Source of the DNA: Paraburkholderia phenazinium
GTDB taxonomy: Bacteria; Pseudomonadota; Gammaproteobacteria; Burkholderiales; Burkholderiaceae
Length of the DNA stretch: 64,000 nucleotides
NCBI RefSeq assembly: GCF_900141745.1
Contig: NZ_FSRM01000001.1
Span: forward strand, 372,001 to 436,000
Direction: 5' to 3'
The translations under genes and the position numbers were made by a program. Position 1 is the stretch's first letter. Every line of letters starts with the position of its first letter. The notes under the pieces were generated by a model, which worked only from the letters and a program-made list of their open reading frames with translations, searched no databases and was not told where the DNA came from. Positions 7,950 to 18,523 of this stretch are shown here, one piece after another.

Positions 7950-9047
7950 ATGCAGGTTCAAACGTGGGACAACCCCGTCGGCACCGACGGCTTCGAGTTC
8001 ATCGAGTACACCGCGCCGGATCCCAAGGCACTGGGCAAGCTGTTTGAACAGATGGGCTTCACTGCGATCGCGCGGCATCGTCACAAGGACGTGACGCTGT
8101 ACCGTCAGGGCGACATCAATTTCATCGTCAACGCGGAGCCCGATTCGTTCGCGCAGCGCTTCGCGCGCCTGCATGGCCCGTCGATCTGCGCCATCGCCTT
8201 TCGCGTACAGGACGCCGCCAAGGCGTACAGGCAGGCGCTCGAAAAAGGCGCATGGGGCTTCGATAACAAGACCGGCCCGATGGAACTGAACATTCCGGCG
8301 ATCAAGGGCGTCGGCGATTCGCTGATCTATTTCGTGGACCGCTGGCGTGGCAAGAATGGCGCGGAGCCGAACAGCATCGGCGATATCGGCATCTACGATG
8401 TCGACTTCGTGCCGATTCCCGGCGCCAACCCGAACCCGGTCGGCCACGGCCTCACCTATATCGACCACCTGACGCACAACGTCCACCGCGGCCGCATGCA
8501 GGAATGGGCGGAGTTCTACGAGCGCCTCTTCAACTTCCGGGAAGTGCGTTACTTCGACATCGAAGGCAAGGTGACGGGCGTGAAGTCGAAGGCGATGACT
8601 TCACCGTGCGGCAAGATCCGCATTCCGATCAACGAAGAAGGCTCGGAAACTGCCGGTCAGATTCAGGAATACCTCGACGCGTATCACGGCGAAGGCATTC
8701 AGCACATTGCGCTCGGCAGCGACAACATCTACCGCACCGTCGACGGGCTGCGCGAGGCGAAGATTGCGTTGCTCGATACGATCGACACTTACTACGAACT
8801 GGTCGATCGGCGCGTGCCAAATCACGGCGAGCCGCTCGACGAGCTGCGCAGGCGCAAGATCCTGATCGACGGCGCGCCCGAAGATCTGCTGCTGCAGATC
8901 TTCACCGAAAACCAGATTGGCCCGATCTTCTTCGAGATCATTCAACGCAAGGGGAATCAGGGGTTCGGCGAAGGTAATTTCAAGGCGCTGTTCGAATCGA
9001 TCGAGTTGGATCAGATCCGACGCGGCGTGGTGCAGGACAAGGCGTAG
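7950..9047 (+). CDS. hppD: 4-hydroxyphenylpyruvate dioxygenase
   Basis: 365 residues. HppD converts 4-hydroxyphenylpyruvate to homogentisate, the committing step of the homogentisate route for tyrosine. The two vicinal-oxygen-chelate halves are evident; the Fe(II) ligands are H173 (in G-L-T-Y-I-D-H-L-T-H-N-V), H252 (in G-I-Q-H-I-A-L) and E329 (in F-F-E-I-I-Q-R). The C-terminal G-F-G-E-G-N-F-K-A-L-F-E-S is the family end. The ATG follows AGGAGA. A hairpin terminator follows. The Lrp-type gene upstream is the probable regulator. Confidence 0.97.
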   Translation: MQVQTWDNPVGTDGFEFIEYTAPDPKALGKLFEQMGFTAIARHRHKDVTLYRQGDINFIVNAEPDSFAQRFARLHGPSICAIAFRVQDAAKAYRQALEKGAWGFDNKTGPMELNIPAIKGVGDSLIYFVDRWRGKNGAEPNSIGDIGIYDVDFVPIPGANPNPVGHGLTYIDHLTHNVHRGRMQEWAEFYERLFNFREVRYFDIEGKVTGVKSKAMTSPCGKIRIPINEEGSETAGQIQEYLDAYHGEGIQHIALGSDNIYRTVDGLREAKIALLDTIDTYYELVDRRVPNHGEPLDELRRRKILIDGAPEDLLLQIFTENQIGPIFFEIIQRKGNQGFGEGNFKALFESIELDQIRRGVVQDKA

Positions 9048-9076
9048 CCCCGGACCAACACCAACGCGCCATAAGA

Positions 9077-9112
9077 AAAGGGCGAGGATCGCAAGATCCC
9101 CGCCCTTTGTTG
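9077..9112 (+). terminator. Rho-independent terminator after hppD
   Basis: An 11-bp stem with one mismatch, GGGCGAGGATC and GATCCCCGCCC around a GCAA loop, is flanked by AAAA and TTTGTTGTTT. It lies about 30 bases after the hppD stop. Confidence 0.8.
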
Positions 9113-9177
9113 TTTCAGCAGCCGCCCAGCCTCAGGCGACCGCAAGAATTGGATCGACGAATCGCCTCAGCGATACA

Positions 9178-9372
9178 TCACGAAAGCTGCTCGTCCTCGC
9201 TGGCCTCGCTCGAAGGCGTAGCACGATTGGAAGCAATGCGAGCGGGTGCGACGCGCGCCGTACAAGCCACCGCGTTTGCGAGGGTACTCGCGCTGTTGGA
9301 GCGCACCGGCGCGCTCATCGCAAAGAATGCGGCGGAGACCATCAGGAAGGTCTGGATATTTCTGGTGTTCAT
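9178..9372 (-). CDS. Small predicted secreted protein of unknown function
   Basis: 64 residues. The start MNTRNIQTFLMVSAAFFAMS has a short basic N-region and a hydrophobic core, a plausible signal peptide ending near S-A-P/V-R-S. The rest is Ala/Ser/Thr-rich with one cysteine and an acidic tail (S-S-E-A-S-E-D-E-Q). An excellent ribosome site (AAAAGGAG) lies seven bases before the ATG at 9372, which is the main reason to call it. I do not recognise a family. It stands alone between hppD and the oxidoreductase gene. Confidence 0.6.
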   Translation of the reverse strand: MNTRNIQTFLMVSAAFFAMSAPVRSNSASTLANAVACTARVAPARIASNRATPSSEASEDEQLS

Positions 9373-9738
9373 GCGTACTCCTTTTCTAACTGCCTGCTTG
9401 TCGTGAAGCTCCACCAACCGCGGAGCGTTGCGCGGACACGTGCACAGGTGGGTGGTTAGACTGGGTTTTCAAGATGGGTTCCGGGAAATTGAAGCTTTTA
9501 CAGCTTGTTACACGATGCTCTGGAAATAATTCAACATCTCCCTTGACTGTCACAATCACGTCATTGGCACCGTAGCGATTCGCGCCGCAGTACAGCATTT
9601 TTAATGCCATGCGGCGGGTTTCTCCCAGTGCTACCATCACTTAAAACACGTCAATATGGCCACCCCGGCCGAAGCATTCACAAGATGCCGAGGCCAACAA
9701 GTTTTGGCGATCCCAAACAGGTTGGAGGAGTACAGACA
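9373..9738. other. Intergenic region before the indolepyruvate oxidoreductase gene
   Basis: This stretch is visibly richer in A and T than its neighbours. It should hold the promoter of the small secreted protein on the minus strand and that of the oxidoreductase gene on the plus strand; a TTGACT at about 9542 is a possible -35. GGAGGAG at 9724-9730 is the ribosome site for the downstream gene. An 84-codon minus-strand reading (9386-9640) has no recognisable content. Confidence 0.45.
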
Positions 9739-12700
9739 ATGAATGCCCCGCTAGACGCCGGTCAGCGAGCCTCGCTCGAAGCCGCGCTCAATTCCGTCAC
9801 GCTCGACGACAAATACACGCTGGAACGCGGCCGCGCATACATGAGCGGCATCCAGGCCCTCGTGCGTCTGCCCATGTTGCAGCAGGAACGTGACAAAGCC
9901 GCAGGGCTCAATACTGCCGGGTTCATCTCCGGCTATCGCGGATCTCCGCTTGGCGGTCTCGACCAGTCGCTGTGGAAGGCGAAGCAGCATCTCGCCGCAC
10001 ACCAGGTCGTATTCCAGCCCGGCGTCAATGAAGACCTTGCCGCCACCGCCGTGTGGGGCTCGCAACAGGTCAACCTGTATCCGAACGCCAAATTCGACGG
10101 CGTCTTCTCGATGTGGTACGGCAAAGGCCCTGGCGTCGACCGTTCCGGCGACGTGCTCAAGCACGGCAATTCGGCCGGCTCGTCGCAACATGGCGGCGTC
10201 CTCGTGCTCGCCGGCGACGACCATGCCGCCAAGTCCTCGACGCTCGCGCATCAGTCCGAGCACATGTTCAAGGCTTGCGGCCTGCCGGTGCTGTTTCCGT
10301 CGAACGTGCAGGAATACCTCGACTTCGGCCTGCACGGCTGGGCCATGAGCCGCTACTCCGGTCTGTGGGTCGCGATGAAGTGCGTGACCGATGTGGTCGA
10401 ATCGTCGGCTTCGGTGGATATCGACCCGCACCGCACGAAAATCGTGCTGCCTGAAGATTTCGCCATGCCGGACGGTGGCCTGAATATCCGTTGGCCCGAT
10501 CCGCCGCTGGTCCAGGAAGCGCGTCTACTCGATTACAAGTGGTACGCCGCGCTCGCCTACGTGCGCGCCAACAAGCTGGACCGCGTGGAGATCGATTCGC
10601 CGCAGGCGCGCTTCGGCATCATGACGGCCGGCAAGGCTTATCTCGACGTGCGTCAGGCGCTGACCGACCTCGGACTCGACGACGACACCTGCTCGCGCAT
10701 CGGCATTCGCCTTTACAAAGTAGGTTGCGTGTGGCCGCTCGAAGCGCAAGGCGCACATAGTTTCGCGCAAGGGCTCGAAGAAATTCTGGTGGTCGAGGAA
10801 AAGCGCCAGATCCTCGAATACGCGATCAAGGAAGAGCTGTACAACTGGCCCGACGCACAGCGTCCGCGCGTATTCGGCAAATTCGACGAGAAGGATGGCG
10901 CCGGCGGCGAATGGTCCGTGCCGATGGGCAACTGGCTGCTACCAGCGCACTACGAGTTATCGCCAGCGATCATCGCCAAGGCCATCGCCACGCGTCTGGA
11001 AAAGTTCGACCTGCCTTCCGATGTACGAGCACGCATCGCAACGCGTATTGCCGTGATTGAAGCGAAGGAAAAGGCGCTGGCCCGGCCGCGCGTCGAAGTC
11101 GAGCGCAAGCCGTGGTTCTGCTCCGGCTGCCCGCACAACACGTCGACCAATGTGCCGGAAGGTTCGCGGGCGATGGCGGGTATCGGCTGTCACTACATGA
11201 CCGTGTGGATGGACCGCAGCACCAGCACGTTCAGCCAGATGGGCGGTGAAGGCGTGGCATGGGTTGGCCAGGCGCCGTTCACCAACGACAAGCATGTGTT
11301 CGCCAACCTCGGCGACGGCACCTACTTCCACTCGGGACTGCTGGCGATTCGCGCGGCGATAGCCTCGAAGGCGAATATTACCTACAAGATTCTGTACAAC
11401 GACGCGGTTGCGATGACGGGCGGCCAACCGGTCGACGGCGTGCTGACCGTGCCGCAGATCACGCATCAGCTTGCCGCCGAGGGCGCAGCGAAAATCGTGA
11501 TCGTCACCGACGAGCCGGAGAAGTACCACGCGAACGTCGGTCTCGCGCCGGGCATCACGATCCATCATCGCGACCAGCTCGACGACGTGCAGCGCGAGCT
11601 GCGCGAGATCGCCGGCACCTCGATCCTGATCTACGACCAGACCTGTGCAACCGAGAAGCGCCGCCGTCGCAAACGCGGCACGTATCCGGATCCGGCGCGC
11701 CGCGTGGTGATCAACGAAGCGGTCTGCGAAGGCTGCGGCGACTGCTCGGTGAAGTCCAACTGTCTGTCGGTCGAACCGCTGGATACCGAGTACGGCACCA
11801 AGCGTCAGATCAACCAGTCGACCTGCAACAAAGACTTCTCGTGCGTGAACGGCTTCTGCCCGAGCTTCGTCTCGGTTGAAGGCGGACAGTTGAAGAAGCC
11901 TAAGGCTTCATCTGGCGCGAGCGCAGAGGCGATGCCACCGGTGCCCATGCCTGAGCTGCCGTCGATCGAGCGTCCGTATGGCGTGCTCGTCACCGGCGTA
12001 GGCGGTACGGGCGTGGTGACGATCGGCGCGCTGCTCGGCATGGCCGCTCACCTCGAGAGCAAGGGCGTGACGGTACTGGACGTGACCGGCCTCGCGCAAA
12101 AGGGCGGCGCCGTGATGAGCCACGTGCAGATCGCGAAGCAGCCCGCCGACATCCACGCAACGCGCATCGCCATGGGCGAAGCCAGTCTTGTGATCGGCTG
12201 CGACGCGATCGTGACTGCCAGCGACGAATGCGTCTCGCGGATGCAGGTGGGCCGCACGCGCGTCGTGCTGAACAGCGCGCACACGCCAACCGCAGCATTC
12301 ATCAAGAACCCGAACTGGCAATTCCCGGGCGCCGATGCGGAATCGGATGTACGCACGGGCGCTGGCGAGGCAGGGGTCGACGCAATCGACGCCAACCACT
12401 TCGCTGTTGCGCTGCTCGGCGATGCGATCTATACGAACCCGTTCGTGCTCGGCTACGCCTGGCAAAAGGGCTGGGTACCGCTGACGTATGAATCGCTGAT
12501 GCGTGCGATCGAACTGAACGCGGTGCAGGTTGAAAAGAACCGTTCAGCATTCGAATGGGGGCGCCGTGCGGCACACGACCTCGCGGCTGTGCGCAAGATC
12601 GCGCAATCGCAAGGCCGCACCGCGACGACGGAAACCGCCAGCAGCAAGATCATCTCGCTGCATACGCCGAAGGCGCTCGACACGCTGATCGAAAAACGCG

Positions 12701-13338
12701 CCGACTATCTGACCGCGTGGCAAAACGAAGCCTACGCGGCGCGCTACCGCGAACTGGTGGCGCAGGTGCGAGTGGCGGAATCGGCGCTCGACTCGGGCGA
12801 CGGTCAATTGCCGTTGACCGAGGCAGTGGCAAAGAACCTCCATAAGCTGATGGCCTACAAGGACGAGTACGAAGTCGCCCGTCTGTACGCCGATCCGGCC
12901 TTCATGGAAAAGCTGAAGGCAAGTTTCGAGGGGGACTGGAAGGTCAATATCCACCTCGCGCCGCCGGCTTTCTCGAAGAAGGACGCGCACGGTCATCTGA
13001 TCAAGAAGAAGTACGGTCCTTGGATTCTCAGCGCCATGCGTGTGCTTGCGAAACTCAAGTTCCTGCGCGGCACCGCGTTCGATGTATTCGGCAAGACGGA
13101 AGAGCGTCGCACCGAGCGGGCGCTGATCGGCGAGTATGAGGCGCTGGTGCGTGAAGTGATCGGCGGCCTGAGCGCGCAGAAGCACACGTTGGCGGTCGAA
13201 CTGGCGAACCTGCCGGACGGCATCCGTGGCTACGGACACGTGAAGGAAAACAACCTGAAGGGTGTGCGGGTCAAGTGGCAGGAATTGCTCGGTCGCTGGC
13301 GCACGCCGCAAGGCAGCCAGGCACAGCACGCCGCGTGA
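9739..13338 (+). CDS. Fused indolepyruvate:ferredoxin oxidoreductase
   Basis: 1199 residues, the size of the proteobacterial single-chain enzymes that fuse IorA- and IorB-like parts. It decarboxylates aryl-pyruvates (indolepyruvate, phenylpyruvate, hydroxyphenylpyruvate) to aryl-acetyl-CoA with transfer of electrons to a ferredoxin-type carrier. The N-terminal domain has G-F-I-S-G-Y-R-G-S-P-L-G-G-L; the TPP-binding part has C-S-G-C-P-H-N-T and G-D-G-T...N (residues about 455-560). A cysteine-rich segment near 660-705 (C-E-G-C-G-D-C and C-x5-C-x4-C) can bind Fe-S clusters. A gamma-type Rossmann domain (G-V-G-G-T-G-V-V-T) follows and then a long C-terminal DUF6537-like part. The ATG at 9739 has GGAGGAG. 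With hppD and paa nearby, it can feed phenylacetyl-CoA into the paa route. Confidence 0.92.
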   Translation: MNAPLDAGQRASLEAALNSVTLDDKYTLERGRAYMSGIQALVRLPMLQQERDKAAGLNTAGFISGYRGSPLGGLDQSLWKAKQHLAAHQVVFQPGVNEDLAATAVWGSQQVNLYPNAKFDGVFSMWYGKGPGVDRSGDVLKHGNSAGSSQHGGVLVLAGDDHAAKSSTLAHQSEHMFKACGLPVLFPSNVQEYLDFGLHGWAMSRYSGLWVAMKCVTDVVESSASVDIDPHRTKIVLPEDFAMPDGGLNIRWPDPPLVQEARLLDYKWYAALAYVRANKLDRVEIDSPQARFGIMTAGKAYLDVRQALTDLGLDDDTCSRIGIRLYKVGCVWPLEAQGAHSFAQGLEEILVVEEKRQILEYAIKEELYNWPDAQRPRVFGKFDEKDGAGGEWSVPMGNWLLPAHYELSPAIIAKAIATRLEKFDLPSDVRARIATRIAVIEAKEKALARPRVEVERKPWFCSGCPHNTSTNVPEGSRAMAGIGCHYMTVWMDRSTSTFSQMGGEGVAWVGQAPFTNDKHVFANLGDGTYFHSGLLAIRAAIASKANITYKILYNDAVAMTGGQPVDGVLTVPQITHQLAAEGAAKIVIVTDEPEKYHANVGLAPGITIHHRDQLDDVQRELREIAGTSILIYDQTCATEKRRRRKRGTYPDPARRVVINEAVCEGCGDCSVKSNCLSVEPLDTEYGTKRQINQSTCNKDFSCVNGFCPSFVSVEGGQLKKPKASSGASAEAMPPVPMPELPSIERPYGVLVTGVGGTGVVTIGALLGMAAHLESKGVTVLDVTGLAQKGGAVMSHVQIAKQPADIHATRIAMGEASLVIGCDAIVTASDECVSRMQVGRTRVVLNSAHTPTAAFIKNPNWQFPGADAESDVRTGAGEAGVDAIDANHFAVALLGDAIYTNPFVLGYAWQKGWVPLTYESLMRAIELNAVQVEKNRSAFEWGRRAAHDLAAVRKIAQSQGRTATTETASSKIISLHTPKALDTLIEKRADYLTAWQNEAYAARYRELVAQVRVAESALDSGDGQLPLTEAVAKNLHKLMAYKDEYEVARLYADPAFMEKLKASFEGDWKVNIHLAPPAFSKKDAHGHLIKKKYGPWILSAMRVLAKLKFLRGTAFDVFGKTEERRTERALIGEYEALVREVIGGLSAQKHTLAVELANLPDGIRGYGHVKENNLKGVRVKWQELLGRWRTPQGSQAQHAA

Positions 13339-13343
13339 TGGCG

Positions 13344-13399
13344 GTGAGATGCCCGTGCAGCACGCGGGCATCTCACAAGCGCGCCGCAAAAAGCGGCGC
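13344..13399 (+). terminator. Two hairpins between convergent genes
   Basis: GTGAGATGCCCG and CGGGCATCTCAC (13344-13376) form a 12-bp perfect stem, and GCGCCGC-AAAAA-GCGGCGC (13381-13399) forms a second. They lie between the stops of the oxidoreductase gene and of maeB, so either or both may end transcription from both sides. Neither has a strong T-run. Confidence 0.6.
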
Positions 13400-13422
13400 A
13401 CCATCAGAAAGAACAGCGACCG

Positions 13423-15705
13423 TTATTGCGCGTTCGCTTTCACACGCGCATTTGCCGAAGCCACCGCCGTCATGTTGATAATCCGGCGCACGGTCGCGGC
13501 CGGCGTCAGGATATGCACCGGCTTTTCCGCGCCGAGCAGGAACGGTCCCACCGTCACGCCTTCGCCACCGATCATCTTCAGCAGGTTGTACGTGATGTTT
13601 GCCGCTTCGACGTTCGGCATGATCAGCAGGTTAGCTTCGCCTGTCAGCCTGGTGCCCGGAAACGCAGCCTTGCGGACCATCTCCGACAACGCAGCGTCAC
13701 CATGCATCTCACCGTCGATCTCCAGCTCCGGCGCACGTTCCACGATCAGCTTGCGCGCTTCGGCCATGCGTTGCGACGAAGCCGACGGCACGCTGCCGAA
13801 GTTCGAATTCGACAACAGCGCGACCTTCGGCGTAATGCCGAACTTCTCGATCTCGCTAGCAGCCAGCACCGTCATATCGGCGAGTTGCTCGGCAGTCGGC
13901 ACTTCGTTGATGTACGTATCGCAGATAAACAGGTTGCGGCCAGGCAGCATCAGCAGATTCATCGCCGCCAGGTTCTGCACGTTTTCCGCCTTGCCGAGCA
14001 CCTGTTCGACGAATTTCAGATGGCTCTGGTACGTGTCGATCATCCCGCAGATCATGCCGTCGGCATCCCCCACACGCACGAGCAGCGCACCGATCAACGT
14101 GTTGAACTTGCGCAGCGCGGCCTTCGCGACTTCCGGCGTGACGCCTTCACGCGCACCGATCTCGTGGTACTCCTGCCAGCACTTCTGATAGCGCGGATCG
14201 TCTTCCGGATTGACGATCTCGAAATCTTCGCCGCACTTGAGCTTCGAGCCCATCTTCTTCAGACGCATGTCGATCACCGCCGGACGGCCGACGAGGATCG
14301 GCTTCGCGATCTTCTCCAGCAACACGAACTGCGCCGCACGCAGCACGCGTTCGTCTTCACCTTCGGCAAACACGATGCGCGCCGGCGCCGATTTCGCCGC
14401 AGCAAACACCGGACGCATCACCATGCCGGTACGATAGACCGTGGTGCCGAGCTCTTCGCGATACGCGTCCATGTCCTTGATCGGACGGGTCGCCACACCT
14501 GAATCCATCGCAGCCTGCGCGACGGCCGGCGCAATCTTGATGATCAGACGCGGGTCAAACGGTTTCGGGATCAGGTAGTCCGGGCCGAATTCGAGCGTGT
14601 GCCCCTCATAGGCCTTCGCCACTTCGTCGCCCTGGTCGGTTTCTTCGGCCAGTTCAGCGATCGCGCGCACGCAGGCGAGTTTCATCTCTTCCGTGATGGT
14701 CGTCGCGCCCACGTCGAGTGCGCCGCGGAAGATGAACGGGAAGCACAGCACGTTGTTGACCTGGTTCGGATAATCCGAACGGCCCGTGGCGATAATCGCG
14801 TCCGGGCGCACCTTCTTCGCTTCTTCCGGACGAATCTCCGGTTCCGGGTTGGCCAGCGCGAGAATCAGCGGCTGGGTGCCCATTTCCACGACCATTTCGG
14901 GCTTCAGCACGCCGGCGCTCGAGCAACCGAGGAACACATCGGCGCCGCGAATCGCATCGCCCAACGTACGCGCGCCGGTGTTCGCCGCATAACGTTCCTT
15001 CGACGGATCCAGATTGCCGCGGCCTTCGTAGATCACGCCCTTCGAATCGGTGACGAGCACGTTCTTCTTCGAAAGACCCAGATGCACCAGCAGGTCGAGA
15101 CACGCAATCGCCGCGGCGCCCGCACCCGAGCAAACCAGCTTCACTTCTTCGAGCTTTTTGCCGACCACTTTCAGGCCGTTCAGAATCGCCGCCGATGCGA
15201 TGATCGCCGTACCGTGCTGGTCGTCGTGGAAGACGGGAATCTTCATGCGCTCGCGCAGCTTCTTCTCGATGTAGAAGCACTCCGGCGCCTTGATGTCTTC
15301 GAGGTTGATGCCGCCGAGCGTCGGCTCGAGCATCGCGATCGCTTCGACCAGTTTGTCGGGATCGTTCTCGGCGAGTTCGATATCGAACACGTCGATGCCG
15401 GCAAACTTCTTGAACAGACAGCCCTTGCCTTCCATCACCGGCTTCGCGGCCAGCGGGCCGATGTTGCCGAGGCCGAGCACGGCGGTGCCGTTGGTAATCA
15501 CGCCGACGAGGTTGCCGCGCGAGGTGTACTTCTGCGCGTCGAGCGGTTCATCGAAGATCGCCATGCAGGCCGCGGCGACGCCTGGCGAGTACGCCAGCGA
15601 GAGGTCGAGCTGATTGGAGAGTGGCTTGGTCGGCGTGACCGAGATCTTGCCGGGCTTCGGATTCTGGTGATACGCGAGAGCGCTTTGCTTCAGTTGTTCG
15701 TCCAT
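13423..15705 (-). CDS. maeB: NADP-dependent malic enzyme (malic enzyme-phosphotransacetylase hybrid)
   Basis: 760 residues, the usual length of the hybrid MaeB. The malic enzyme half (about 1-430) converts malate to pyruvate and CO2 with NADP reduction. It shows [12 protein letters not shown] near residue 40, [10 protein letters not shown] near 160 and the Rossmann stretch C-S-G-A-G-A-A-A-I near 193. The C-terminal half (from about 430, [16 protein letters not shown]) is a phosphotransacetylase-like domain that in this family is regulatory, sensing acetyl-CoA, rather than catalytic. Monocistronic; convergent with the oxidoreductase gene. Confidence 0.96.
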   Translation of the reverse strand: MDEQLKQSALAYHQNPKPGKISVTPTKPLSNQLDLSLAYSPGVAAACMAIFDEPLDAQKYTSRGNLVGVITNGTAVLGLGNIGPLAAKPVMEGKGCLFKKFAGIDVFDIELAENDPDKLVEAIAMLEPTLGGINLEDIKAPECFYIEKKLRERMKIPVFHDDQHGTAIIASAAILNGLKVVGKKLEEVKLVCSGAGAAAIACLDLLVHLGLSKKNVLVTDSKGVIYEGRGNLDPSKERYAANTGARTLGDAIRGADVFLGCSSAGVLKPEMVVEMGTQPLILALANPEPEIRPEEAKKVRPDAIIATGRSDYPNQVNNVLCFPFIFRGALDVGATTITEEMKLACVRAIAELAEETDQGDEVAKAYEGHTLEFGPDYLIPKPFDPRLIIKIAPAVAQAAMDSGVATRPIKDMDAYREELGTTVYRTGMVMRPVFAAAKSAPARIVFAEGEDERVLRAAQFVLLEKIAKPILVGRPAVIDMRLKKMGSKLKCGEDFEIVNPEDDPRYQKCWQEYHEIGAREGVTPEVAKAALRKFNTLIGALLVRVGDADGMICGMIDTYQSHLKFVEQVLGKAENVQNLAAMNLLMLPGRNLFICDTYINEVPTAEQLADMTVLAASEIEKFGITPKVALLSNSNFGSVPSASSQRMAEARKLIVERAPELEIDGEMHGDAALSEMVRKAAFPGTRLTGEANLLIMPNVEAANITYNLLKMIGGEGVTVGPFLLGAEKPVHILTPAATVRRIINMTAVASANARVKANAQ

Positions 15706-16017
15706 TTTTTAGCCTGCGAGACGTAAGTGATCGGGCCCGGCTCAGTGCGCCGTGTGCCTCGCTCGCATGGATCGAATGGGTAATCGACTGCAGCGGTTCT
15801 CGCTTGCGCCGGTTAGGCGCAACGTCGAACCTGAGCGGTTAGCAAGACGGTGCAGAGCTTTTGCGGGGGAGTTAGTGTACACCCCGCATGAGTCGTGACG
15901 AGTAGCGTTTACCGCCGGTAACCACGGGCGAAACAAGGACCTGGAATGTTGCGGCGCGTCATCGATATGGAGGCGTCCCGCCGCCTCGGCAGGACTTTGC
16001 GAAGAGCGTGCCGCGAG
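15706..16017. other. Intergenic region upstream of maeB
   Basis: 312 bp between the maeB start and the stop of the MFS gene, both on the minus strand. It should contain the maeB promoter. A small hairpin (GAGGCG and CGCCTC, near 15970-15988) could end the MFS transcript. No gene was recognised. Confidence 0.4.
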
Positions 16018-17283
16018 TCATTCGAGCGCGGCGCCGCGACGTTCGGGAATCAGGAACAGCGTCGCGAGAATATCGAGCAGATAGATTGAAGCGAGCAACC
16101 CTAGAGCCGCGCCGAACGAGTAGCGCGCAGCCAGCGCTCCGACCACGACCGGCCCAAATCCACCGACGGCTCGCCCGATATTGAACAGCACGTTTTGCGC
16201 AGTGGCTCGCGCCTCGGTGGGATACAACTCGGAAATCAGCGCACCGTAGCCGCCGATCATGCCGTTGACGAACACCCCCATCACCGCACCGCCGATCAGC
16301 AGCGCGAACGGCGTGCTGAGGTGCGCATAGACGAATACCATCACGACTGCGCCGGCCTGGTAAAACAGGAAGGTCGGCTTGCGTCCGAAGCGGTCAGCCG
16401 CGATGCCGAAGAGCCAGATGCCGAGCGCCATGCCGAGCACCGTCGCGGAAGTCCACAAACCGGATTTGGTCAGCGAATAGCCGAAGGTCTTCGACAGGTA
16501 GCTCGGCAACCAGATCATCAGACCGTAGTAACCGAAATTCTGCACAGAGCAAAGGATCACAACGCCAACGCTCGCGCACGTGGTGCGAGCGTCGGCGATC
16601 AGGAGCCGCAATGGCAGCTTGCGCGACGTGGTCCGTTGCCCCGCGCGAGCTACTTGCCGCGCTTGCTCGGCACGTTCGACGAACAACGCCGGTTCCTCGA
16701 CGCGCCGCCGCACCACGAACGACACCACGGCGGGCGCCAGTCCCAGCGCAAACATGCCGCGCCAGCCGATGACCGGCAACAGCAACGGCGTCAGCAGCGC
16801 CGCGGCCAGCACGCCGAGTTGCCAGCCCAACCCCACATACGACGACACTCGCGCTCGCTGCGCCGCGGGCCACGCCTCGGCGACCAGCGTCATGCCAATG
16901 CCGAACTCGCCGCCGAGTCCGAGCCCGGCGATGGTCCGGTAAGCCAGCAGATCCGCGTAGCCTTGCGCCAGCGCGCACAGGCCGGTGAAGACGGCGAAGA
17001 TCAGGATGGTCCACGTGAGCATCCGCACCCGGCCGAAATAGTCGCTCAACACGCCGAAGAGAACGCCGCCCGCCACGGCACCGATCAGCGTCCACGTGAC
17101 AAGCGAGCCGGCCTGAGTGGACGAGAGGTGAAGGTCGAGGGCGATCACCGGCAACATGAAGCCGAGGATCAACAGATCGAAACCGTCCATCGCGTAACCG
17201 AGCACTGCTGCGAGCAGCGCCCGGCCGGCATAGCCACGTTGCGCGGCCGCGCGGGTGGGGGTGGAAGAAGAGGCGACTGTCAT
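16018..17283 (-). CDS. MFS transporter (AAHS/sugar-porter-like)
   Basis: 421 residues from the ATG at 17283. About twelve hydrophobic segments are visible. The loop between the second and third segments carries [11 protein letters not shown], and after the eighth comes [11 protein letters not shown], the two copies of the MFS signature. The N-terminal [14 protein letters not shown] motif places it near the aromatic-acid/organic-acid H+ symporters, where the D-G-x-D acidic pair binds protons. The substrate is not readable. Longer in-frame starts up to 17442 exist but run through pyrE-proximal leader sequence and lack membrane character. Confidence 0.88.
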   Translation of the reverse strand: MTVASSSTPTRAAAQRGYAGRALLAAVLGYAMDGFDLLILGFMLPVIALDLHLSSTQAGSLVTWTLIGAVAGGVLFGVLSDYFGRVRMLTWTILIFAVFTGLCALAQGYADLLAYRTIAGLGLGGEFGIGMTLVAEAWPAAQRARVSSYVGLGWQLGVLAAALLTPLLLPVIGWRGMFALGLAPAVVSFVVRRRVEEPALFVERAEQARQVARAGQRTTSRKLPLRLLIADARTTCASVGVVILCSVQNFGYYGLMIWLPSYLSKTFGYSLTKSGLWTSATVLGMALGIWLFGIAADRFGRKPTFLFYQAGAVVMVFVYAHLSTPFALLIGGAVMGVFVNGMIGGYGALISELYPTEARATAQNVLFNIGRAVGGFGPVVVGALAARYSFGAALGLLASIYLLDILATLFLIPERRGAALE

Positions 17284-17684
17284 CGAAAGCATCCCGTAGG
17301 GCACGGCCACGCAGAGGAGATCGGCGCCGCCCGTCCGTGAAAATTCGCGTGAGTGTAATCGGCGCTTGCCCGGGCCACAAGCAAGCCAAAAAGACCGCCG
17401 CGCGACACGCGGCGACGCGACCATCGGAGCACCCTTCCCCACCCAAAAGCGTCGTCTCGCCGCTTCCGCTTGCCGCTGCTATCGCTGTCTTTACGGGTTT
17501 TCACGCACGACCGGCTCCTCGGACGTGTCCGAATCGGGTAAAATGTCGGCCTACGCGCGTAGCAAAACCGGCCTGCACTCCACTGACCGGCTACGTATTC
17601 CGCCCATCAGGCGCGGAACACTCCGCTTGCTGCGCCACCGGGCCAATGCGCCCGCGCCCTCTCGCTCACACCAAGGATCCGCCC
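17284..17684. promoter_or_regulatory. Divergent promoter region between the MFS gene and pyrE
   Basis: 401 bp. On the plus strand, a TAAAAT near 17537 is a plausible -10 for pyrE, leaving a leader of about 140 bases; AAGGA stands nine bases before the pyrE ATG. I see no clear attenuator hairpin followed by a T-run. No gene was recognised in the gap. Confidence 0.4.
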
Positions 17685-18371
17685 ATGACAGGCTTCGATC
17701 GCCAGACGATCTCCGACACGACCGCCAAGATGCTGCTGGAAGTGCAAGCAGTTCACTTCAACGCGGAAAAACCGTACATCTTCACGTCCGGCTGGGCGAG
17801 CCCGGTGTATATCGACTGCCGCAAGCTGATCTCGTATCCGCGCGTGCGCCGCGGCCTGATGGAAATGGCCGAAGCCACCATCCTGCGCGACGTCGGCTAC
17901 GAGCAGATCGACGCGGTCGCCGGTGGCGAAACCGCCGGCATCCCGTTCGCGGCCTGGCTCTCCGACCGCCTGATGGTGCCGATGCAATACGTGCGCAAGA
18001 AGCCGAAGGGTTTCGGCCGCAACGCACAGATCGAAGGTCTGCTGACCGAAGGCCAGCGCGTGCTGCTGGTGGAAGACCTGACCACCGACAGCCGCAGCAA
18101 GATCAACTTCATCAACGCGCTGCGCACTGCGGGCGCGACGGTGAACCACTGCTTCGTACTGTTCCACTACAACATCTTCAAGGAAAGCGTGTCGGTGCTG
18201 AAAGACATCGATGTCGATCTGCACGCGCTTGCCACCTGGTGGGACGTCCTGCGCATCGCCAAGGAAAAAGGCTACTTCGACACGAAGACGCTCGACGAAG
18301 TGGAAAAATTCCTGCACGCACCGGCTGAGTGGTCGGCCGCGCACGGCGGTGCGACAGCGTCGCCGCAGTAA
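17685..18371 (+). CDS. pyrE: Orotate phosphoribosyltransferase
   Basis: 228 residues. PyrE joins orotate and PRPP to give OMP in pyrimidine synthesis. It shows [15 protein letters not shown] (about 34-48), the [10 protein letters not shown] segment (about 82-91), [10 protein letters not shown] (about 105-114) and the PRPP loop [14 protein letters not shown] (about 126-139). The usual loop glycine after TT is Asp here, as in other proteobacterial type proteins of this length. It is monocistronic with a strong terminator. Confidence 0.95.
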   Translation: MTGFDRQTISDTTAKMLLEVQAVHFNAEKPYIFTSGWASPVYIDCRKLISYPRVRRGLMEMAEATILRDVGYEQIDAVAGGETAGIPFAAWLSDRLMVPMQYVRKKPKGFGRNAQIEGLLTEGQRVLLVEDLTTDSRSKINFINALRTAGATVNHCFVLFHYNIFKESVSVLKDIDVDLHALATWWDVLRIAKEKGYFDTKTLDEVEKFLHAPAEWSAAHGGATASPQ

Positions 18372-18450
18372 GCACCGGGTTTCAAGTACGTAGGCCGGGA
18401 AGGGACCGCCGCAACGCGGTCTGGTTCTAACCCACGCCGCTGGTGGATGC

Positions 18451-18490
18451 AAAAAAAGCTGCCTGTCTTTCCGACAGTCAGCTTTTTTTT
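18451..18490. terminator. Bidirectional rho-independent terminator
   Basis: AAAAAAAGCTG and CAGCTTTTTTT bracket an inner CTGTC/GACAG stem with a TTTCC loop. The A and T runs on both sides suit it to ending both pyrE (rightward) and the convergent response-regulator gene (leftward). Confidence 0.88.
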
Positions 18491-18523
18491 ATGCCGCTGG
18501 CAGGGACACGTCAGGCAACGCGA

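Noticed and set aside
9386..9640. 84-codon minus-strand reading
   Set aside because: No ribosome site and no recognisable composition; overlaps the likely promoter of the oxidoreductase gene.
14599..15726. 375-codon plus-strand open frame
   Set aside because: Antisense to maeB; His/Arg-rich shadow of a certain gene.
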